From Chlamydiales bacterium (GTDB lineage Bacteria; Chlamydiota; Chlamydiia; Chlamydiales; Simkaniaceae), in NCBI GenBank assembly GCA_024233395.1, contig JACKPR010000003.1:372001-436000 (forward strand): a DNA stretch of 64,000 nt, written 5' to 3'. Below the pieces are notes generated by a model. That model did no database searches. It worked only from the letters and a program-made list of their open reading frames with translations, and was not told the origin of the DNA. The position numbers and the translations under genes were made by a program. This document shows positions 41,804 to 50,232 of the stretch, piece by piece; within the stretch, counting starts at the first letter, position 1, and the number at the start of each line of letters is the position of its first letter.

Positions 41804-42730
41804 ATGTTACACCCTACCTTAAAAGAGATTCTCACTGTTACTAAAGAAGCTAAAAACCTTCCTATGAGTCGGATGTCTCTTGCTGAAGTCAGAAATGGTC
41901 CCATGAAAATGAAGCCTCTTGCTGGGGAGCCCAAACCTATGGCTAAAGTCATGAACCATATCATTCGTACGAATGAGGGGAATCTCTTAATGCGCCTTTA
42001 TTATCCCAAAGACAACAAACCTCTTCCAATTGTTCTCTACTTTCATCCTGGAGGATTTGTGAAGGGAGATGTCGATTCACATGATCCTGTTTGCCGCAGT
42101 ATTGCTGCAGCAAGTGGTTGTTTGATTGCTTCGATTAACTATCCTTTAGCTCCTGAAAATCCTTTTCCTAAAGCAGTGATTGCTGCAAAAGAAGCGCTCC
42201 AATGGATTTCTAATCATCCCAAGGAATTAAATTCAGATGGAAGAATTGCTGTTGCAGGTGAAAATGCAGGAGGAAATCTAGCGGCTATCCTTACCCATGA
42301 GATGCGTGAAAATATCCATCCGAAAATTTCTTTCCAAGTTTTGATCTATCCTCAAACTGATTTTACCTTTTCTTCCTTGTCTCATCAGGAATATAGCTCA
42401 GGTTATCTTCTCGAAAGGGATTCCATTGAATGGTACAAAAAACAATACATTCCGAAAGGTCAAGATCCCTTGGATCCACGTCTTTCTCCTCTTTATGCAA
42501 ACGATTTCTCTTCTCTTCCCCCAGCGCTTATTATCACAGCTGAATATGATCCCATGCGAGATGAAGGGGAAACCTATGCACAAAAACTTAAAAGCGCCGG
42601 TGTCCCTACAGAACTCAAGCGCTATAAAGGAATGGTTCATGGCTTTTTTCAAATGGAAGGAATTCTCGATGAAACCCGCCTAGCCATCAATCATGTCGGT
42701 GAAACCCTTAAAAACCATTTTTCACTATAG
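41804..42730 (+). CDS. HSL/Aes-type alpha/beta hydrolase, nucleophile Ser replaced
   Basis: A 308-residue protein of the hormone-sensitive-lipase family. The oxyanion motif is HPGG (H81-G84) where HGGG is usual, and EYDPMRDEGETYAQ and VHGFFQM supply the Asp and His positions. The nucleophile elbow reads AGENAGGN (residues 151-158), where GDSAGG is expected: Asn154 replaces the catalytic Ser. Unless another residue takes over, it is not a normal esterase. The start has no strong Shine-Dalgarno. Confidence 0.85.
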   Translation: MLHPTLKEILTVTKEAKNLPMSRMSLAEVRNGPMKMKPLAGEPKPMAKVMNHIIRTNEGNLLMRLYYPKDNKPLPIVLYFHPGGFVKGDVDSHDPVCRSIAAASGCLIASINYPLAPENPFPKAVIAAKEALQWISNHPKELNSDGRIAVAGENAGGNLAAILTHEMRENIHPKISFQVLIYPQTDFTFSSLSHQEYSSGYLLERDSIEWYKKQYIPKGQDPLDPRLSPLYANDFSSLPPALIITAEYDPMRDEGETYAQKLKSAGVPTELKRYKGMVHGFFQMEGILDETRLAINHVGETLKNHFSL

Positions 42731-42739
42731 GATAGACTC

Positions 42740-43441
42740 ATGAAAAATGACGAAGTCACAGCAGGAAATTGCTCCATTGTGGGCATCGGTTACTTTATTG
42801 CCCGTCCCTACCTTTGGCTTGCACCCTTACTCGCAGCCTTAATCTCTTTCTTTGTCTTAATTGCTGCTTTCTTTACTACAGCCTATGCAAGCTGGCCTGA
42901 ATCTACCTTAACTTGGTTTCACTACACCTGGGGAATCTTTAAATCACTTGGATATGCTTCCCTCATGCTGATTGCATTATGGGTTTCTGTTTTTCCCATT
43001 ATTTTAAACTATGCTTTTGAGAATATGATCGGAAAGATTCTCCATGACAAGCAAATACCAATTAAAGGGGAGGGGGCATTTCAAGCTATCACCTCAAGTA
43101 TCCAAATCATCTTCCGAACACTAGGATGGCGCCTTTTTTGGCCTCTAGTGACTTTGATTTCTTTGTTCTTTTTTGGACCTTTGGCCATGATTCTGGCTCA
43201 AATTGGAATGGGGCACATTGCGATTATTGATGCAACAGACCTCTCTCTTACTATTCAAGGACTTCCCGTTAAAAAACGGATTAAAGCAATCAAATCTCGC
43301 TTCTTACCTATCTTAACAGCCGGCTTTATTGCTGGAATTCTCAGTATGATTCTTGCCACAACAATTGTGGGTTGGATCTTCTGGCTTCCTGGCATTTATG
43401 CCGGCTGCACTCTTTGGACCATCGCCTGGCCCAAAGACTAG
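42740..43441 (+). CDS. Multi-pass membrane protein, possibly EI24/CysZ-like
   Basis: A 233-residue protein with about five or six hydrophobic helices: about 28-50, 75-92, 130-150 and 185-225. GYFIARPYLWLAPLLAALISFF at the start and the helix pattern are like the EI24/CysZ group, but the match is loose. The ATG is 9 bp after the upstream hydrolase stop and sits in GGATAGACTCATG, a variant of the repeat-end leader. Confidence 0.65.
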   Translation: MKNDEVTAGNCSIVGIGYFIARPYLWLAPLLAALISFFVLIAAFFTTAYASWPESTLTWFHYTWGIFKSLGYASLMLIALWVSVFPIILNYAFENMIGKILHDKQIPIKGEGAFQAITSSIQIIFRTLGWRLFWPLVTLISLFFFGPLAMILAQIGMGHIAIIDATDLSLTIQGLPVKKRIKAIKSRFLPILTAGFIAGILSMILATTIVGWIFWLPGIYAGCTLWTIAWPKD

Positions 43442-43442
43442 T

Positions 43443-43736
43443 CTATTTCATCGGGGAATCAGGAGTTTTTGTATTTGTTTGATACTTGCTGTAAGAAGCT
43501 CCTGGGGAATGAGACCGTTTTGGTACTGTCGCAGGATCAGTATCGTTACCCATTCTAACATGTTCAGCTTCAGGAGGTTTAGCTTGTTCAGGAGGTCCAT
43601 TAAGAAGTTTTTCTTGCTTAGTACCCGTGAGTCTATCCGTTTCACCAGGCTCACTCTCATTATCTCCGCAACAGCAACAACACCATTGCCACCAGCTACT
43701 GCTTCCACCACCATCTACTCTATTTGCCATATTCAC
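43443..43736 (-). CDS. Small cysteine-cluster protein (97 aa), tandem family member 1
   Basis: Begins MANRVDGGGSSSWWQWCCCCC and ends YSKYQTNTKTPDSPMK. It shares both ends with the genes at 43811 and 44043. Residues 17-21 are five consecutive cysteines behind two tryptophans; the middle is polar and disordered. No signal peptide. Poly-Cys with Trp is a pattern of S-acylated host membrane anchors, so host lipidation after secretion is plausible. GAGGTAGTGAAT precedes the ATG. Confidence 0.75.
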   Translation of the reverse strand: MNMANRVDGGGSSSWWQWCCCCCGDNESEPGETDRLTGTKQEKLLNGPPEQAKPPEAEHVRMGNDTDPATVPKRSHSPGASYSKYQTNTKTPDSPMK

Positions 43737-43810
43737 TACCTCAATCGTTTAAATTTCATAATTTGGTTAAAAAGTCTAATTCATCGTAATCATTCATTGC
43801 AAGAATTAAT

Positions 43811-44023
43811 CTATTTCATTGGAGAGGGATCTGATTCAATATTTGTCCTATAATGACTATAAGTGGCTTGTGGAGATCCTGTCACTTTTCGCTGCCCAGA
43901 ATAATCACTCGTTTCACCAGTTCCCTTTAATTTTTCCCTATCTGCTTCATCATCAGAGTCGTCTCCACAACAGCAAAAACAACTCCACCAACGACTTCCA
44001 CTGTTATCTACTTTTCCTGCCAT
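43811..44023 (-). CDS. Small cysteine-cluster protein (70 aa), tandem family member 2
   Basis: Begins MAGKVDNSGSRWWSCFCCC and ends YSHYRTNIESDPSPMK. The shortest of three tandem relatives. WWSCFCCC is shared with member 3. The central part is acidic then neutral and disordered. AAGGA lies upstream of the ATG. The intact repeated frame at three places, with matching termini, supports real coding. Confidence 0.75.
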   Translation of the reverse strand: MAGKVDNSGSRWWSCFCCCGDDSDDEADREKLKGTGETSDYSGQRKVTGSPQATYSHYRTNIESDPSPMK

Positions 44024-44042
44024 CTCTATTTTTCCTTAAAAA

Positions 44043-44267
44043 TTATTTCATTGGTGAACCATCGACATCTTGCCGAGTTTGATAACTGCTATAAGTAGGT
44101 TGAGGAGAACCTCTTCTTGGAGGTTGTGCATCTCTATCAACGTTCCCTTCATTAATCGGGTTGATTAAGCGGTCGGTCTCTCTTGGAGAGGAAGGTTGTG
44201 AACTTTCACGACAACAACAAAAACAACTCCACCAACTACTTCCACCGCCATCTACTCTATTTGCCAT
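44043..44267 (-). CDS. Small cysteine-cluster protein (74 aa), tandem family member 3
   Basis: Begins MANRVDGGGSSWWSCFCCC and ends YSSYQTRQDVDGSPMK. It is the first in transcription order, with GAGGTAAGAAA before the ATG, and the family may form one operon of three genes. The centre is Ser/Pro- and Arg-rich. It stands 154 bp from the divergent large Inc-like gene. Confidence 0.75.
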   Translation of the reverse strand: MANRVDGGGSSWWSCFCCCRESSQPSSPRETDRLINPINEGNVDRDAQPPRRGSPQPTYSSYQTRQDVDGSPMK

Positions 44268-44420
44268 TTTCTTACCTCACTACTTTTTGGTTAACAATAG
44301 GGTGATAAATAGTATCGCTTATTAGAAAAGATCGCAAGTTCATAATTCTTGCTTTAATTTAATTTTGCAGATCTATTAATATTTTTGTCCCAAGCAATGC
44401 AAATATGAGGATAATAAAAA

Positions 44421-46259
44421 ATGGAAACGCAACCTTACGGTTCAGGAAATAATTGGTTTCATAGGATGCAAGAAACATTAATTCCCACAAAACATCAGGG
44501 ATCTCCTAAAAGTTATGCCTTAGAATGGATCGAAGGAATTTCTTATCATGCAAAAGAAGATGGAGGCTATCATTGGGCAATGGCCCGGGTATACACATTT
44601 ACTCTTCCTTTATTTATGGGAGCATCAGTCCTTCAACTAGGTGTTGTTGTTCTTGCTGATATTGCACTTTCAACTTTAGGGCACACGCATTATCATTATG
44701 CTGTTTATAGCAAAGATCAATGCTCTCTTAATCCAGTCTCTATTCGTGAAGAGGTCAAAGAACTTATTTCTCATGTTGCTGCCGTTGTAATAGTGATTAT
44801 TGGATGGCTCCCTTCTATTACCGTTGCTCCAGGGCTTTATTATCGTAAAGAGTTAGGAGAACGCCCTAAAACAGAAGAAGAACGAGCCGTTGATACTGCG
44901 CGCCAGCTTCAAGGAGTACATGCAAGATCAGAAGAGGTCTCGCGTGAAATGGCAATAAGAGAAAGACACGCGTTCTTAGCAACTTATCCTGCAATCACCC
45001 CAGAAAATTTTGACCAGTTATCCCAAGTAGACTTTGATGGAATTCAACTAAGAAAAATTACTCATGAAACTGCCGCTTTTAAAAGCACCACACGAAGACA
45101 TCAAGATGCTCTCCTTGAATATTCACAGGGGTGTTGGTCTAGCTCAGATGAATTTTTTGATCCGGACCGGACAAGATATGTAGAAGTTCCTGTCGATAAT
45201 CCTAAATTTTACTTCACACCAACTCTAGAAGACATCCGACAAGTTGTCATCGATTGCCATAAGGTTTCACCTGAAGAACTCGCTATTTTTCTTAGCAGAG
45301 CACATCAAATTCAGAAACTAGTCCTAATAGGAGTTCCTTTAGATGCTTTGAGAGATTGTCCAGCACTTCGCTCGATTCATACATTAGTTCTAAGACCAAA
45401 GAATGAACGTGAAGTCTACAAAGCAGTCGATCTATCAGCTCTAGGAGAAACCTATCGCAATATTAAAGTCTTTGACCTAGAAGACTGCAAGGTTGATATA
45501 GAAGTTCCAGAGTTTAATGATGGACATTTTGTCATTCTTCCCAAGTATACAGGTGGAGAACGTCGCGTACAAGCGCCTGGAACTTCCAATCTCAGTGAAC
45601 GGCATCATACTTTTAATCGTGCTGTTTTTGAGTTTGTACAAAGTTATAATCCCGTTACAGAGGAAGTGGCTTTTGAAGCTGTATTTAGAAGACTTCTTGC
45701 ACACCCTGCTGCAACATTTATGACAAAGTTTGAAGCCTTTAAAGGAACTCAGTTACGTACACACCATGCAAAGATTATAGTGAAGTGTCTAACAGAAACT
45801 TGCCCCTATCTTGAAGTTTTAGATTTCAGAAATTGTTACATGCTAGATAGCGAAATCTTTAGTGCTCTTGCAGACTGCAAGATCAAACATCTTTATCTCC
45901 AAGGATGTGGTAATATTTATTACCGTCGAGCTATTCTTGAGGGTCAACAAAGAGACGAAAGGATTGATAAAAGAGAAACTTTAGAACATCCGGGCCTTGA
46001 GAGCGTCGAACGGCAGTATGTCCTCAATATGCATTTGGTGACGTATGGGTTGAACCGTCTTTTTGATAATGGAATAGAAAGAGTCCGTCTGGATCGAATT
46101 GGAATTGGCCATGAAAGACAACAAGATATCCATCAGGCTATTATTAGTGGGGTTTATCCAATTATCGCTAAGTGGGCAAACCCTAACACATTTGCTCGTG
46201 ATGTAAAAATTTACTATCTGAATAACCTATCATTCAATGGAGTGCCTTTAGCTCATTGA
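44421..46259 (+). CDS. Large Inc-like protein with LRR-like segments
   Basis: A 612-residue protein of unknown family. Two hydrophobic segments lie near the N-terminus (about 56-86 and 115-140) separated by a short polar stretch, the bilobed pattern of chlamydial inclusion-membrane proteins. The cytosolic-type remainder has leucine-rich-repeat-like units (IQKLVLIGVPLDALRDCPAL; SIHTLVLRP; CPYLEVLDFRNCYMLDSEIF; CKIKHLYLQGCGN). It may be exposed to the host cytosol. GAGGATAATAAAAA is a distant ribosome site. The 3' end overlaps aroC by 12 bp. Confidence 0.7.
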   Translation: METQPYGSGNNWFHRMQETLIPTKHQGSPKSYALEWIEGISYHAKEDGGYHWAMARVYTFTLPLFMGASVLQLGVVVLADIALSTLGHTHYHYAVYSKDQCSLNPVSIREEVKELISHVAAVVIVIIGWLPSITVAPGLYYRKELGERPKTEEERAVDTARQLQGVHARSEEVSREMAIRERHAFLATYPAITPENFDQLSQVDFDGIQLRKITHETAAFKSTTRRHQDALLEYSQGCWSSSDEFFDPDRTRYVEVPVDNPKFYFTPTLEDIRQVVIDCHKVSPEELAIFLSRAHQIQKLVLIGVPLDALRDCPALRSIHTLVLRPKNEREVYKAVDLSALGETYRNIKVFDLEDCKVDIEVPEFNDGHFVILPKYTGGERRVQAPGTSNLSERHHTFNRAVFEFVQSYNPVTEEVAFEAVFRRLLAHPAATFMTKFEAFKGTQLRTHHAKIIVKCLTETCPYLEVLDFRNCYMLDSEIFSALADCKIKHLYLQGCGNIYYRRAILEGQQRDERIDKRETLEHPGLESVERQYVLNMHLVTYGLNRLFDNGIERVRLDRIGIGHERQQDIHQAIISGVYPIIAKWANPNTFARDVKIYYLNNLSFNGVPLAH

Positions 46260-47333
46260 TACTTTTGAACTACGAGAAAGTAAAAGGCTATCGGCGAGGG
46301 TAAGGGCTGTCATCGCTTCGACGATGGGAACAGCGCGGATTGTGACGCATGGATCGTGGCGGGAACCTGGGGGGAGTTGAAAGGTTTGTCCTTTTCCGGA
46401 GGTGTCGACTGTGTGTTGAGGTTTTCCGATGCTAGAAGTGGGTTTAAAAGCAACGCGGAAGGTTAGAGGAAGTCCTGTGGAAATTCCGCCCAGCGTCCCA
46501 CCTGCATGATTGGAAGCGGGAATGATTTTTCCTGAAGAATCAGTGGTAAAACCATCATTATGTTCAGAGCCTTTAAGGCGCGCTGCATGAAAACCTTCTC
46601 CTATTTCAAACCCTTTCGTTGCGGGAAGGGTGAGCATTCCTTTCGCAAGGTTGGCTTCGAGTTTTTCGTAGACTGGATCTCCTAGTCCGATCGGAAGATT
46701 TTCCGCGGTACATTCGATAATCCCACCGAGCGAATCTTTTTCTTCTATGGCTTGTTCTAAGGCTTTAATCATCTCTTTTTCAGCATGTTTATCGGGGCAA
46801 AAGAGGGTGCTTTTTTCAAGAGCCTTTAAATCTACCGACTTGATTGTAATGGGACCAATGGAATGAATGTAAGCGGCGGTGGTGATATTAAAGTGGGCAA
46901 GGAGCTTCTTTGCTACGGCGCCGGCAGCTACACGACAAGCTGTTTCACGAGCAGAGGAACGCCCTCCACCGCGGTAATCAAAGATACCATATTTTTCGAG
47001 ATAGGTGAAATTGGCATGGCCTGGACGCATGAGATCTTTGATCGGTTCATATTTTGACGAATCAGCATCTTGATTGAAGATGATAATAGAGATCGGAGCC
47101 CCTGTTGTTTTTCCATCAAAAACTCCAGAGAAGATTTCAGCACGGTCTTTTTCTTTTCGGGGAGTCGTGTAGGGGCTTTTTCCTCCTACGCGTCGAAAAA
47201 GCTCTTGATTGATTTCTTCTTCAGTGATTGATAGACCTGCAGGACATCCATCAATAACAACACCGATTCCTTTTCCATGGGATTCTCCCCAAGTGGTGAT
47301 CCGAAAAAGGGTTCCAAAGCTATTGCTCGCCAT
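46248..47333 (-). CDS. aroC: Chorismate synthase
   Basis: Converts EPSP to chorismate with reduced FMN. A 361-residue protein with FGTLFRITTWGESHGKGIGVVIDGCPAG, RPGHANFTYLEKYGIFDYRGGGRSSARET (FMN-binding), and SHDPCVTIRAVPIVEAM-like GSRHDPCVTIRAVPIVEAM near the C-terminus. Complete. It overlaps aroK by 14 bp and is last in the minus-strand aro unit. Confidence 0.96.
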   Translation of the reverse strand: MASNSFGTLFRITTWGESHGKGIGVVIDGCPAGLSITEEEINQELFRRVGGKSPYTTPRKEKDRAEIFSGVFDGKTTGAPISIIIFNQDADSSKYEPIKDLMRPGHANFTYLEKYGIFDYRGGGRSSARETACRVAAGAVAKKLLAHFNITTAAYIHSIGPITIKSVDLKALEKSTLFCPDKHAEKEMIKALEQAIEEKDSLGGIIECTAENLPIGLGDPVYEKLEANLAKGMLTLPATKGFEIGEGFHAARLKGSEHNDGFTTDSSGKIIPASNHAGGTLGGISTGLPLTFRVAFKPTSSIGKPQHTVDTSGKGQTFQLPPGSRHDPCVTIRAVPIVEAMTALTLADSLLLSRSSKVSMS

Positions 47334-47853
47334 CTTTTACACTCTTGCAGATTTTATCGATAATTTCTTTGTCTTTCATCGTTGTCACATTGATCTCAAT
47401 CGCATGGATTTTTTTGTATTGATCGTCCCTTTCATCATACATTTTATCGAAAGAAGCTTCAGGGCGATTGGGATCGAGAAATTCGGGGAGGGGATCTTGA
47501 GCTAAGACTCTCTTTTTTAATGGCTCTCTATCGAAAAAGAGATAAACAAGCTGACTATTTTTTTTGAGTGCCTCAACATTTTCATAGAGAAGCATTGCCC
47601 CACCACCGACTGCAATGATTGAGTTTTGAACGTCTTGAAGTGACTGGATCACTTCATACTCAAGAGCGCGGAAGGTAACAGGCCCGACTTCTTTGTAGAT
47701 TTGTCTGGTGGTCAATTTTTTTTGGCGGTTCAGTTGGTAGGTTTCTTCAATTAAACGATCGGTATCGATAAAGGCTCTTCCCAGTTTTTCTGCGAGCTTT
47801 TTACCAATCGTTGTTTTCCCTGAGCTTTTAAGTCCAAAAAGAACAATATTCAC
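47320..47853 (-). CDS. aroK: Shikimate kinase
   Basis: Phosphorylates shikimate with ATP. A 177-residue P-loop protein: VLFGLKSSGKTTIGKKLA (Walker A), AFIDTDRLIEET (shikimate Asp) and SIIAVGGGAML. It overlaps aroA by 4 bp and aroC by 14 bp, indicating coupled translation. Confidence 0.93.
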   Translation of the reverse strand: MNIVLFGLKSSGKTTIGKKLAEKLGRAFIDTDRLIEETYQLNRQKKLTTRQIYKEVGPVTFRALEYEVIQSLQDVQNSIIAVGGGAMLLYENVEALKKNSQLVYLFFDREPLKKRVLAQDPLPEFLDPNRPEASFDKMYDERDDQYKKIHAIEINVTTMKDKEIIDKICKSVKDGEQ

Positions 47854-49118
47854 TTTACTCTTGCTCCAAGCTTTATTAAGTGCTCTTTAAAATTCGGATA
47901 GGTCTTATGAACACATGCTGTTCCTTGTATCACAGATTCTCCTTCTGCACCAAGAGCTGCAACGGTTAGAGACATCACCATTCTATGGTCATGATAAGTC
48001 TCTAAAGTTGTACCCTTTAGTTTAGAGGTGCGAATGATGAGACCTTCTTCTTTTTCTTCTATATCAGCTCCCATCTTTTTAAGCTCGGTTGCGATGCAGT
48101 GGATCCGATCACATTCTTTTTTTCGAGCAATAGCAGCATTCGTTAGAACAGTTTCTCCTTCTGCAAAGCATCCAATCACGGCAAGAATCGTGATCGCATC
48201 GATCGTATCATTGATATCAAAAGTCTTTCCTTGAAGAGGTCCACTTTTTTTAACATGAAGGGTTCTCCCTTCTGTTTCGAACTTGGCTCCCATTTGTTTC
48301 AACAGGTCTAAGAGCTTTTTGTCACCTTGAATATCGTCCCTATCGACATTTTCAATGGAGATTTCACTTTGCGTAATCAAAGCTGCGGCAACGGGAAAGG
48401 CCAAGGAACTAAAATCACCGGGAACGGTGTACTGAAAACCTGAATAAGAAGCGCCCCCAGGAATTTTGTAATGGGTATAGTCATGGTTTTCATAGGGGAG
48501 TTTTAAAAAGTCAAACCAGGAGAGGGTGAGATCAATCCAAGGTTTTTCACCCGGATTGGTGACATGAATTTCAGAGCTCCCATTGGCAAAAGAGGTCGCA
48601 ATCAAAAGAGCTGAAACTGGTTGGGAGTCTTCTCCATTAAGGGTGCATGTTCCACTAGATAGAGGGCCTTTGATAATGATCGGAGCATATCCGTCACCGA
48701 CCATGCTTTCAGCTAGAACCCCCAGCTGTTTTAAAGCATCAAGTAGAGGTTTTACAGGACGCCTTGTCCGAATAGAATGATCTCCAGTAATCACGGTATA
48801 TGCAGGAATTAAGGCAGCTAAAGCTCCAATAAACCGCAGAACAATTCCAGAGTTTCCTGCATTGATCACATCATCCGAAGGTTGGAGCTTGGGGCCGACT
48901 CCTTCTATGATTAGTTGATCGTTATCTTTCTGAATTTTTGCCCCGAATTGCTGAATCGTTTTAAGCATGGCAGCGCTATCAGGAGAATCTAGGTATTTAT
49001 TAATCGTAGATTTTCCTTTTGCTAGTAGGGCAAAAATCAAGGCTCGGTGTGTATGGGATTTGGAAGGGGGTACTTCAATCGTTCCTGAGAGGGAGCTAGC
49101 TCTAACGTTATAGTTCAT
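47850..49118 (-). CDS. aroA: EPSP synthase (3-phosphoshikimate 1-carboxyvinyltransferase)
   Basis: Joins phosphoenolpyruvate to shikimate 3-phosphate. A 422-residue protein with VPPSKSHTHRALIFALLA, NAGNSGIVLRFIGALAAL and ARKKECDRIHCIATELKKMGA, YHDHRMVMSLTVAALG. ATG 49118 has GGAG 9 bases upstream and overlaps the aroB stop as ATGA, so the alternative at 49142 is rejected. Confidence 0.95.
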   Translation of the reverse strand: MNYNVRASSLSGTIEVPPSKSHTHRALIFALLAKGKSTINKYLDSPDSAAMLKTIQQFGAKIQKDNDQLIIEGVGPKLQPSDDVINAGNSGIVLRFIGALAALIPAYTVITGDHSIRTRRPVKPLLDALKQLGVLAESMVGDGYAPIIIKGPLSSGTCTLNGEDSQPVSALLIATSFANGSSEIHVTNPGEKPWIDLTLSWFDFLKLPYENHDYTHYKIPGGASYSGFQYTVPGDFSSLAFPVAAALITQSEISIENVDRDDIQGDKKLLDLLKQMGAKFETEGRTLHVKKSGPLQGKTFDINDTIDAITILAVIGCFAEGETVLTNAAIARKKECDRIHCIATELKKMGADIEEKEEGLIIRTSKLKGTTLETYHDHRMVMSLTVAALGAEGESVIQGTACVHKTYPNFKEHLIKLGARVK

Positions 49119-50206
49119 CGTCGAAACTCCAGAGCCATCCACCCTAGGGCTTCATCCAAAATTCTATCATCAAGAGTCGAACAATAGCTTCCTTTAAAAC
49201 GGTGGACTTTTCCGATTCCATCAAGGATCACAAAGCGGGGAATCGCCTCTTCTGCTTTTTTATCGCGTGTCATCGTTTCCTTCATCGAAATCGTCGTCAC
49301 TTTTTCTGAGATTTTCAGAGAAAACCCCATTTTTCGAATCAGTCGATAAATCGCATTGAAATCGGACGCGCTTAATGTTTCCATTTTATGAGCAATAAAA
49401 GCTTCAACAACCATTCCCATTGCAATCGCCTCTCCATGAGAGAGGGTATATCCTTCTAAAGCTTCGATAGCATGACCGATCGTATGCCCAAAATTAAGAA
49501 TGCGCCGCTCTCCATTCTCCTTTAAATCTCGCTCTACTACTTTCTTCTTAATTTTGACGCTTTGAGTAATGAGTCGTTTTAAGAAGTCGGGATTTCTTTC
49601 TTTCCACCGATCAATCTTTTCCTCAAGCTCTTCGAAGAGGTGTTGATCAGCTATCAAGCCAGCTTTTAGGATTTCAGCACTTCCACAAAGGATTTCAGAA
49701 TCGGGGAGGGTTGAGAGCATCGAAAGATCCATAAAAATCGCGAGCGGAGAATAGATGGCTCCAATCACATTTTTAGCCTGTTTCACATTGACTCCGGTCT
49801 TCCCTCCAACACTCGCATCCACCATAGCAAGTAGAGAAGTGGGGATAGAGATATAGGGAACTCCACGTAAATAGGTTGCAGCTACAAACCCTCCAATATC
49901 GGTCGTGACTCCTCCTCCCATGACAATCAAAAGGGTATCTCTCCCTAGTTTTTTGGCCAAAAGCTGATCTTCGATTTCTTCTTTTGTTTTCCGCGTTTTA
50001 GATTTTTCTCCTCCTTGAAAGGTTACAAGATGGCACTCAAGCTCTTGTTTTTTCATAAAGGTTAAAAAGGGCTTTCCATAAAGAGAAGCGACTTTTTCAT
50101 CAGCAATCAAGGCAAATCTTCCCGAGTGTTTTTTGAGAAGTTTGATAAATACCTCGTTACTCAAGAGATCATTCTCATAGTAAATCGGGGGATTAACTGT
50201 TTTCAT
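49115..50206 (-). CDS. aroB: 3-dehydroquinate synthase
   Basis: Cyclises DAHP to 3-dehydroquinate using NAD and a metal. A 363-residue protein with FQGGEKSKTRKTKEEIEDQ, VMGGGVTTDIGGFVAATYLRGVPYISIPTSLLAMVDASVGGKTGVN, and the metal ligand region FGHTIGHAIEALEGYTLSHGEAIAMGM. ATG 50206 with GGAGATTTTT upstream. It overlaps aroA by ATGA. Confidence 0.95.
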   Translation of the reverse strand: MKTVNPPIYYENDLLSNEVFIKLLKKHSGRFALIADEKVASLYGKPFLTFMKKQELECHLVTFQGGEKSKTRKTKEEIEDQLLAKKLGRDTLLIVMGGGVTTDIGGFVAATYLRGVPYISIPTSLLAMVDASVGGKTGVNVKQAKNVIGAIYSPLAIFMDLSMLSTLPDSEILCGSAEILKAGLIADQHLFEELEEKIDRWKERNPDFLKRLITQSVKIKKKVVERDLKENGERRILNFGHTIGHAIEALEGYTLSHGEAIAMGMVVEAFIAHKMETLSASDFNAIYRLIRKMGFSLKISEKVTTISMKETMTRDKKAEEAIPRFVILDGIGKVHRFKGSYCSTLDDRILDEALGWMALEFRR

Positions 50207-50232
50207 AAAAATCTCCAAGCCACTTTGAGACT

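Noticed and set aside
43353..43853. Open frame of 166 codons on the plus strand across the end of the 42740 gene and two small minus-strand genes
   Set aside because: No ribosome site; it lies antisense to the cysteine-cluster genes, whose frames are supported by three matching copies, and its own product is biased by the poly-Cys codons read backwards.
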